Positions 58,722 through 64,000 of a stretch of DNA of 64,000 bases are shown one piece after another. The notes below the pieces were generated by a model. The model was not told the origin of the DNA and made no database searches. It was given only the letters and a program-made list of their open reading frames with translations. The stretch comes from Roseomonas fluvialis (lineage in GTDB: Bacteria > Pseudomonadota > Alphaproteobacteria > Acetobacterales > Acetobacteraceae): positions 1,730,501 through 1,794,500 of the forward strand of contig NZ_AP025637.1 of assembly GCF_022846615.1 (NCBI RefSeq), written 5' to 3'. The position numbers and the translations under genes are program-made. Within the stretch, counting starts at the first letter, position 1. Each line of letters starts with the position of its first letter.

Positions 58722-59852
58722 TCAGGCCGCGAATTCCGCCCGCACCGCATCGGTGTGCTGTCCGAGCGCTGGCACCGGACCGAACGGCCGCACGCCATCG
58801 GACAGGCGCGCGGGCGGCAGCGCGATCGGCACCGGCCCCTTCTCGGTCTGGACCGGGGCGCGCTTCAGCGCCGGGTGGTTCTGCAGCCCGCCGCAATCGT
58901 TCACGAAGCCATAGGCGGTGTTCGCGCGGCGCAGCTTGGCAGCGCATTCGTCGCGCGTCAGGCCGGCGAACATCTTGCCGATATGCGCATCCACCATCGG
59001 GCGATGCGCGACTCGGTCGTTGTTCACCGTGAAGCCCGGGGTCCTGGGCAGGTCGGGCTCGTCCAGGAAATGCGCGCAGAAGGTGGCCCATTCGCGCTCG
59101 TTCTGGATGGCAATCAGCACCTCGTGCCCGTCCTTCGTGGTGAAGGCGCCGTAGGGACAGATGGAGGGGTGCGCCAGGCCGATGCGCGGCGGGTTCTTGC
59201 CGGTGCCCTCGTATTGCAGCAGCGGCACGGACATCCAGTCCGCCATGCCGTCGAACAGGCTGACGGCGATGCCCTTGCCCTGGCCGGTGATGCCGCGGCT
59301 CAGCAGGGCTTCCAGCACGGCGGCATAGGCATGCATGCCGCAGGCGATGTCGCAGGCGGAGACGCCGACGCGGCCCGGGCCTTCCGCACGGCCGGTGACG
59401 TAGGCGAGGCCGGATTCCGCCTGCACCAGCAGGTCATAGGCCTTCATGGTGGCGTAGTCGCCTTCCTCGCCATAGCCGGAGATGTCCACGGTGATCAGCC
59501 GCGGATGCTTCGCGCGGAGCTCCGCCGAGCCGAAGCCCGCGCGCTTCATTGCACCGGGGGCGAGGTTCTGGATGAAAACATCGGCCTTGCTGATCAGACG
59601 TTCGAGCAGCGCCTTGTCCTCCGGCGCCTTGATGTCGAGGCAGACGCTCTCCTTGCCGCGGTTCAGCCAGACGAAATACGACGACAGCCCGTTCGCCACG
59701 CTGTCGTAGCCGCGCGCGAAATCGCCCTCGGGCCGTTCGATCTTGATGACGCGCGCGCCGGCATCCGCCAGGCGCGAGGCGCAGTAGGGCGCGGCCACGG
59801 CCTGGTCCATGGCGACAACGAGAAGGCCCTCGAGGGGGCGCGAACCGCTCAT
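58722..59852 (-). CDS. CaiB/BaiF CoA-transferase family protein
   Basis: A 376-residue type III CoA-transferase. It begins PLEGLLVVAMDQAVAAPYCA, with ADAGARVIKIERPEGDFARG near 32-51, LNRGKESVCLDIKAPEDKAL and VDISGYGEEGDYATMKAYDL near 125-144; the catalytic Asp is probably the one in MKAYDLLVQAESG. It moves CoA between carboxylic acids (formyl-CoA or succinyl-CoA type). Start at 59852 has GGAG at 8 bases. Third gene of an operon with acyl-CoA dehydrogenase and HAD genes, 5 bp from the latter. Confidence 0.9.
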   Translation of the reverse strand: MSGSRPLEGLLVVAMDQAVAAPYCASRLADAGARVIKIERPEGDFARGYDSVANGLSSYFVWLNRGKESVCLDIKAPEDKALLERLISKADVFIQNLAPGAMKRAGFGSAELRAKHPRLITVDISGYGEEGDYATMKAYDLLVQAESGLAYVTGRAEGPGRVGVSACDIACGMHAYAAVLEALLSRGITGQGKGIAVSLFDGMADWMSVPLLQYEGTGKNPPRIGLAHPSICPYGAFTTKDGHEVLIAIQNEREWATFCAHFLDEPDLPRTPGFTVNNDRVAHRPMVDAHIGKMFAGLTRDECAAKLRRANTAYGFVNDCGGLQNHPALKRAPVQTEKGPVPIALPPARLSDGVRPFGPVPALGQHTDAVRAEFAA

Positions 59853-59857
59853 GCTTC

Positions 59858-60691
59858 TCACTCCGGCATCGGTGCGGTGACGCGTGCGCGCGCCGCCAGC
59901 AGGTCAAGGATGGCGAGGATGCGGGCTTCGAGCGCGGCCCCCTCGCGGTAGTCGGCGGGCACCGCGCAATGCACGCGCCCTTCTGCGATCAGCGCCCGTG
60001 TGCGCGCGGCGCGGCCGGCATCGCCTTCGGGAAACACCGCGACGGAGTGCCCGCCCATTTCCTTCACCGTGCGGAAGCAGGGAATGTCGGTGTCGCCGTC
60101 GCCGATGAAGATCATGTTGGGGAAGGGGATACGGCGCCGGTCCTGCGGCACGAAGGCGTTCACCGCCGCATCGTCGGCAACGTCCAGCGCATCCTTGTTG
60201 ATGCGGAAAAGGTACTGCGTCTTGGTGGTGTAGTTCACCGCGATGGCCGGCGCGATGGCGACATCCGACCCGTCATACAGGAAGCCCGAGGCGAAGACGG
60301 CGCGGAACTGCCGGCGGATCGACGTGCCCTCGATCAATTCGCGCAGGCCGGAGGAGATGACGTAGTGCTCGAGCGCAATGCCGCGCCGGGCCGCAGCGAG
60401 GTTCATCCGGTCGAACCATTCGTCCACGCCGGGGAACAGGCTGATGCCCGCGCCCTGCGCGATCCAGTCGGCGCGGCGCACCGGCAGGTGCTTGAAGCGC
60501 GCCCATTCCAGCATGCGATGCATGTAGGTGAGGATGCGGTCGCCCTGCTGGTCGACCGCCAGGGCATTCGCCTCCGCCCAGAACTGCGCGGGTTCGATGC
60601 CGAGCTGCGGCAGGAAGACGTGTTCCTGCATGTTGCCCGGCGCCAGCGTGCCATCGAAGTCGTAGGCGATGGCGACGGGCAGGCCCGTCAC
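59858..60691 (-). CDS. HAD family hydrolase
   Basis: A 277-residue haloacid-dehalogenase-superfamily phosphatase. Motif I is AYDFDGTLAPGN near 8-19, motif II Ser/Thr likely in HYVISSGLREL near 108, and motif III/IV IFIGDGDTDIPCF near 207. The GTG at 60691 follows the dehydrogenase stop by one base, with GGAG at 8 bases' spacing; a much longer frame lies antisense to nothing coding but has no family match at its start. Placement between an acyl-CoA dehydrogenase and a CoA transferase is unusual, and the phosphorylated substrate is unknown. Confidence 0.87.
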   Translation of the reverse strand: MTGLPVAIAYDFDGTLAPGNMQEHVFLPQLGIEPAQFWAEANALAVDQQGDRILTYMHRMLEWARFKHLPVRRADWIAQGAGISLFPGVDEWFDRMNLAAARRGIALEHYVISSGLRELIEGTSIRRQFRAVFASGFLYDGSDVAIAPAIAVNYTTKTQYLFRINKDALDVADDAAVNAFVPQDRRRIPFPNMIFIGDGDTDIPCFRTVKEMGGHSVAVFPEGDAGRAARTRALIAEGRVHCAVPADYREGAALEARILAILDLLAARARVTAPMPE

Positions 60692-60692
60692 G

Positions 60693-61859
60693 TCAGTAGC
60701 TCCGCGGCATCCCCAGCACATGCTCGCCGATATACGACAGCACCAGGTTCGTGCTGATAGGCGCGACCTGGTACAGCCGCGCCTCGCGGAACTTGCGCTC
60801 CACGTCGTATTCCTCGGCGAAGCCGAAGCCGCCGTGGGTCTGCACGCAGGCTTCCGCCGCCGCCCAGGCTGCATCGGCGCCGAGCATCTTGCCCATGTTG
60901 GCTTCCTCGCCGCAGGGCAGGTGGGCTTCGAACTTCTGCAGGCCCTTCTGGATCAGCGCCTCGGCGGCGCGCATCTGGGCATAGGCCTTGGCGATCGGGA
61001 ACTGCACGCCCTGGTTCTGGCCGATCGGGCGGCCGAACAGCACGCGCTGCTTGGAATACTCGACCGACTTGTTGATGAACCACTTGGCGTCGCCGATGCT
61101 CTCGCTCGCGATCAGCAGGCGCTCGGCGTTCATGCCGTCCAGGATGTAGCGGAAGCCCTTGCCCTCGACGCCGACCAGGTTCTCGGCCGGCACTTCCATG
61201 TTGTCGAAAAACACTTCGCACGAGTTGTGGTTCATCATCGTGCGGATGGGGCGGATGGTCAGCCCGTTGCCGAGTGCGGCCTTCATGTCGACGATGAAGG
61301 TGGACAGGCCCTCGGTGCGCTTGGCGACCTGGTCCTTCGGCGTGGTGCGGGCCAGCAGCAGCATCAGGTCGGAATGCTCGGCGCGCGAGGTCCAGATCTT
61401 CTGGCCGTTGACGATGTACTTGTCGCCCTCCTTCTTCGCGAAGGTCCGCAGCGACGTGGTGTCGGTCCCCGACGTCGGCTCCGTCACGCCGAAGGCCTGC
61501 AGGCGCAACTCGCCGGTGGCGATCTTGGGCAGGTACTTCGCCTTCTGCTCGGGGCTGCCGTGCTTCAGGATCGTGCCCATGATGTACATCTGGGCGTGGC
61601 AGGCGGCGGCGTTGCAGCCGGTCGCGTGGATTTCCTCGAGGATCGCAGCGGCCGCCGAGAGCGGCAGGCCCGACCCGCCATATTCCTCGGGGATCAGCGC
61701 CGAGAGCCAGCCGGCCTCGGTCAGCGCCTGCACGAATTCGGTCGGGTAGCCGCGGCGGGTATCGAGTTCACGCCAATACTCGCCGGGGAAGCGACTGCAG
61801 AGCTTGCGCACCTCCTCCCGGATCTCGGCATGGGCGTCGGTCGGCATCTGCATGTCCAT
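60693..61859 (-). CDS. Acyl-CoA dehydrogenase family protein
   Basis: A 388-residue acyl-CoA dehydrogenase. FAD/substrate motifs are FGVTEPTSGTDTTSL near 125-139 and KIWTSRAEHSDLMLLLA near 155-171. The probable catalytic Glu lies in DGMNAERLLIASESIG near 245, and QTHGGFGFAEEYDVERKFRE near 340 is the usual late motif. The C-terminus ends APISTNLVLSYIGEHVLGMP, a recognised variant without the YxGTSEI segment. First gene of an operon with the HAD hydrolase and CoA transferase, pointing to degradation of a particular CoA ester. Confidence 0.91.
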   Translation of the reverse strand: MDMQMPTDAHAEIREEVRKLCSRFPGEYWRELDTRRGYPTEFVQALTEAGWLSALIPEEYGGSGLPLSAAAAILEEIHATGCNAAACHAQMYIMGTILKHGSPEQKAKYLPKIATGELRLQAFGVTEPTSGTDTTSLRTFAKKEGDKYIVNGQKIWTSRAEHSDLMLLLARTTPKDQVAKRTEGLSTFIVDMKAALGNGLTIRPIRTMMNHNSCEVFFDNMEVPAENLVGVEGKGFRYILDGMNAERLLIASESIGDAKWFINKSVEYSKQRVLFGRPIGQNQGVQFPIAKAYAQMRAAEALIQKGLQKFEAHLPCGEEANMGKMLGADAAWAAAEACVQTHGGFGFAEEYDVERKFREARLYQVAPISTNLVLSYIGEHVLGMPRSY

Positions 61860-62104
61860 GGGTCGTCTCTCCCGTGCTGCGAGGGATTAAGGCCGCACGG
61901 CCCGGCTGACAAGGCGCGCGGCGGGTCTCACGCGGCCGCGCCAACCGCTGTCGGCGGCCGCGGACGCAGCAGCGCTCCGTCGCGCGGCGGCACCACCGGG
62001 GCACGCGACCGAGGCGGTGCTCGCCCTGCTCGCCGCGGTGGTCGGGGCGCGCGGCGGAGAGGCTTTGGCACGCCCTCCCGCCGGTGCGGGCGTGAAAGGC
62101 GCCA

Positions 62105-62134
62105 TTGCACCAGAGGCGCGTGGTCATCTACTGT
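62105..62134 (+). promoter_or_regulatory. Possible sigma-70 promoter for the small secreted protein
   Basis: TTGCAC (62105-62110), 18-base spacer, TACTGT (62129-62134), only 9 bases before the ATG at 62144, which has no clear ribosome-binding site. If used, the mRNA would be leaderless or nearly so. The 284-bp gap upstream (61860-62143) otherwise shows nothing that I can identify. Confidence 0.3.
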
Positions 62135-62143
62135 TAATCAACC

Positions 62144-62476
62144 ATGTGGCGATATCTCCCCTCGTTGGCCTTGCTGCTGCTCGCTCCCGCGATGGCCCTG
62201 GCGCAACCCCAGACGGTGGTCGTGCCCGGCGGGTCTGGCGTGGTGATCGGCCCGCGCAGCCACGCCGCGCCGCGCAGCACCCTGGCACCGCCCGCACGGC
62301 CGCAGCAGCGCTTCGTGGTGACGAACCCGCAGGGGGACACGCTGACCGGGCCAAGCGTCGCGGCCGCGGCGGGGTTGGCTGCGGCAGCGGCATTGGCAGT
62401 GGTGCTCGGCGGCGGATCGGGCGGCAGCAGCGGCGGCGGCGGATCGACCACCGCGGCCCCCAGCCGCACGCGCTGA
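62144..62476 (+). CDS. Small hypothetical secreted/membrane protein
   Basis: A 110-residue protein with signal peptide MWRYLPSLALLLLAPAMALA and cleavage before QPQTVV. The mature part has an RFVVTNPQGDTLTGPSVAAA segment, an alanine-rich hydrophobic helix near 72-90, and a Gly/Ser-rich tail. I do not recognise a family. It would be an inner-membrane-anchored or periplasmic protein. No partner is obvious; a dehydrogenase gene follows 82 bp on. Confidence 0.6.
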   Translation: MWRYLPSLALLLLAPAMALAQPQTVVVPGGSGVVIGPRSHAAPRSTLAPPARPQQRFVVTNPQGDTLTGPSVAAAAGLAAAAALAVVLGGGSGGSSGGGGSTTAAPSRTR

Positions 62477-62558
62477 CGCCCCGCCCCAGGCCCCTTGCGC
62501 CGTACCCCGCCCGGGGTCACGGTCGCGCCCGGACACGACCCCCGGGAGAGAGCCGCCG

Positions 62559-63527
62559 ATGCTGCCGCCGCGCGACCAACTGACCATCTGCTTTGCCCAT
62601 GTGGCCTACCGCTTCGGGGACCGCTTCGCGCTGCGCAACACCGGCATCCGCGCCATCGAGGTGCGGTCGCGCGAGGAGCTCGACGCGCAGGTGGGCCAGG
62701 CGGATGTGCTGGTGTGCTCGGGCATGTGGCGCAACGACCTGCCGGCCATCGCGACGAAGCTGCGCTTCGTGCAGTCGGCCAGCGCGGGCACCGACCAGTA
62801 TGACCGCGACGTGCTGCGCGGTGCGGGGATCCGCCTGGCCAGCGGGCAGGGCATCAACGCCAATGCGGTGAGCGAGCACGCCATCGCGCTGATGCTCTCG
62901 ATCCTGCGGCGTATCCCGGAAGCGCGCGACAACCAGGCGAAGCGCATCTGGCGCGGCATGCAGGGCGACTTCGCCAAGCGCGAGGACGAGGCGGGCGGGA
63001 AGACCGTGCTGCTGGTGGGCCTGGGCCGCATCGGCGGGCGCATCGCGCGGCTGTGCAAGGCGCTCGGCATGAACGTCATTGGCGTGCGGCAGAACGTGGC
63101 GGGCGGCGCGGAGGGCGCGGACGAGGTGCATTCCTTCCGCGACTTCGTCTCGCTGGTGCCGCGCGCGGATTTCGTGGTGCTGGCCTGCCCGCTGACGGAT
63201 GACACCCGCGGGCTGATGGGCGCGGCCGCACTGGCGGCGATGAAGCCGGACGCGCACCTGGTGAATGTCGCGCGCGGGCGCGTGGTGGACGAGGCGGCGC
63301 TGGTCGCCACGCTGCAGGCCGGGCGCATCAAGGGTGCCGCGCTGGACGTGACGGCGGACGAACCTCTGCCGCAGGACAGCCCGCTCTGGGCGATGCCGAA
63401 CGTGCTGATCACGCCGCATACCGGCGGCGAGACGCATATGTACGAGGACAACGTGCTGGACTTCATGATGGAGAACATCGCGCGTCTGCAGCGTGGCGAG
63501 GCCGCGCTGGTGAACCAGATCGTCTGA
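62559..63527 (+). CDS. D-2-hydroxyacid dehydrogenase (NAD(P)-dependent)
   Basis: A 322-residue D-isomer-specific 2-hydroxyacid dehydrogenase. The dinucleotide site is VLLVGLGRIGGRIARLCKAL near 149-168, and the catalytic Arg lies in NVARGRVVDEAALVATLQAG near 232, Glu in TADEPLPQDSPLW near 266 and His in ITPHTGGET near 286. It is distinct from the 46217-47194 enzyme, with a different N-terminal domain beginning LTICFAHVAYRFGDRFALRN. It precedes an M20 peptidase by 13 bp, probably in the same operon. Confidence 0.9.
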   Translation: MLPPRDQLTICFAHVAYRFGDRFALRNTGIRAIEVRSREELDAQVGQADVLVCSGMWRNDLPAIATKLRFVQSASAGTDQYDRDVLRGAGIRLASGQGINANAVSEHAIALMLSILRRIPEARDNQAKRIWRGMQGDFAKREDEAGGKTVLLVGLGRIGGRIARLCKALGMNVIGVRQNVAGGAEGADEVHSFRDFVSLVPRADFVVLACPLTDDTRGLMGAAALAAMKPDAHLVNVARGRVVDEAALVATLQAGRIKGAALDVTADEPLPQDSPLWAMPNVLITPHTGGETHMYEDNVLDFMMENIARLQRGEAALVNQIV

Positions 63528-63540
63528 CGGAGCCTACGCC

Positions 63541-64000
63541 ATGCCCAGCCGCGAAGGCGCCCTGACCCGTGCCGCCACCTTCTTCGACACCGGCGGATTC
63601 AAGGCTCTGCTGACCGACCTGGTCGCCATCCCGTCCACCGCGCAGGAGGAAGGGCGCGAGGCCGACCTGGACCGCTACCTGAACGGCGCCATCCGGCCCT
63701 GGCTGGAACGCCTCGGCTTCGATGTGCAGGTGCGCCCCAACCCGCTGGAAGGCTTCGGGCCGATCCTGACCGCGACGCGTGTCGAGGACGCCGCGCGCCC
63801 GACCGTGCTGCTATATGGCCACGGCGACACGGTGCGCGGGCTGGAAGACCAGTGGCGCGCCGGCCTCACGCCCTGGGTGCTGACCGAGGAGGACGGCCTC
63901 TGGTACGGCCGCGGCACCGCCGACAACAAGGGCCAGCACGCGCTGAACATCGCGGCGCTTGAGGCCGTGCTGGCCGAACGCGGCGGCAAGCTTGGCTTCA
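63541..64000 (+). CDS. M20 family metallopeptidase (3' end beyond window)
   Basis: N-terminal 153 codons of an M20 di-zinc peptidase/deacylase. LTDLVAIPSTAQEEGREADL near 23-42 is the family start, LLYGHGDTVRG near 91 carries the first metal ligand and WYGRGTADNKGQHALNIAAL near 121-140 the bridging Asp. Family members are dipeptidases, acetylornithine deacetylase-like or carboxypeptidase-like enzymes. The remainder of the catalytic domain and any dimerisation domain lie outside the window. ATG at 63541 lies 13 bp after the dehydrogenase stop. Confidence 0.9.
   Translation, partial: MPSREGALTRAATFFDTGGFKALLTDLVAIPSTAQEEGREADLDRYLNGAIRPWLERLGFDVQVRPNPLEGFGPILTATRVEDAARPTVLLYGHGDTVRGLEDQWRAGLTPWVLTEEDGLWYGRGTADNKGQHALNIAALEAVLAERGGKLGF

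Noticed and set aside
60693..61859. Loss of the catalytic glutamate in the second acyl-CoA dehydrogenase because YxGTSEI is absent
   Set aside because: In this branch the catalytic Glu is on another helix (AERLLIA), and the APISTNLV...EHVLG ending is a familiar variant, so the enzyme is probably active.
1..64000. CRISPR arrays, tRNA, rRNA, insertion sequences, phage genes
   Set aside because: No regularly spaced direct repeats, no cloverleaf-like segment, no rRNA-like block, and no transposase, integrase or phage structural protein were recognised.

Overview
The window looks like a chromosomal stretch of a GC-rich alphaproteobacterium, most likely an Acetobacteraceae member of the Roseomonas type. 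The grounds are very high G+C in coding DNA, six receptors of the tripartite-tricarboxylate (Bug) type, many CoA-ester enzymes, a TorF-type porin and MotA/MotB with alphaproteobacterial features. This is inference: no rRNA or other taxonomic marker is present. I see no tRNA, rRNA, transposase, integrase or CRISPR array, and no recognisable transcription-factor gene.

Layout. 1-5065: a family-5 (dipeptide-type) ABC importer, with the ATPase (cut by the left edge) and two permeases on minus, and a divergent receptor plus creatininase-family hydrolase on plus. 5067-11105: glutathione-transferase-like protein, dienelactone hydrolase, a TPC-type metal P-type ATPase with a C-terminal hemerythrin domain, an MFS carrier and a metallo-beta-lactamase-fold hydrolase. 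11146-24635: acyl-CoA metabolism (ADP-forming acyl-CoA synthetase, enoyl-CoA hydratase, racemase-like CoA transferase, acyl-CoA dehydrogenase, AMP-forming ligase, thiolase with its OB-fold partner) interleaved with three Bug receptors. 24704-34074: surface polysaccharide genes (four glycosyltransferases, Wzx-like flippase, ExoY-like initiating transferase, a multi-pass membrane protein and a GtrB/DPM-like transferase). 34240-40260: SDR, carboxymuconolactone-decarboxylase-like protein, Bug receptor, an hpxX-hpxY-hpxZ (AtzG-AtzE-AtzH-type) amidohydrolase set and a flavoprotein. 40580-47194, all on minus: TorF porin, a thiamine-diphosphate enzyme, two Bug receptors, flavin reductase and a 2-hydroxyacid dehydrogenase. 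47319-53714: SDR, an M20 N-carbamoyl-amino-acid-hydrolase-like enzyme, hydantoinase/oxoprolinase A and B subunits, and a c-type cytochrome. 53986-64000: PNPOx-fold protein, motB-motA (reverse of the usual order), N-formylglutamate amidohydrolase, a candidate small RNA, a lytic transglycosylase behind a near-perfect sigma-54 promoter, a CoA transferase/HAD/acyl-CoA dehydrogenase operon, a small secreted protein, another 2-hydroxyacid dehydrogenase and a truncated M20 peptidase.

How it works together. The general theme is scavenging of organic acids, peptides and cyclic amides/ureides: periplasmic receptors and importers feed CoA ligases, CoA transferases, dehydrogenases and amidohydrolases. 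Many adjacent genes overlap by ATGA, GTGA or TGATG, so translational coupling is likely inside the operons. Several convergent pairs have essentially no gap between stop codons.

The most interesting non-coding signals are: (i) a compact candidate sRNA at 57582-57668 (minus) with promoter, 5' hairpin, exposed UUUCCUCCCU and a UUCG terminator, resembling the MmgR/suhB family and complementary to the ribosome-binding sites of several Bug receptor genes in the same window; (ii) a sigma-54 promoter just downstream on the other strand; (iii) two families of intergenic repeats, one of which supplies the stop codons of neighbouring genes.
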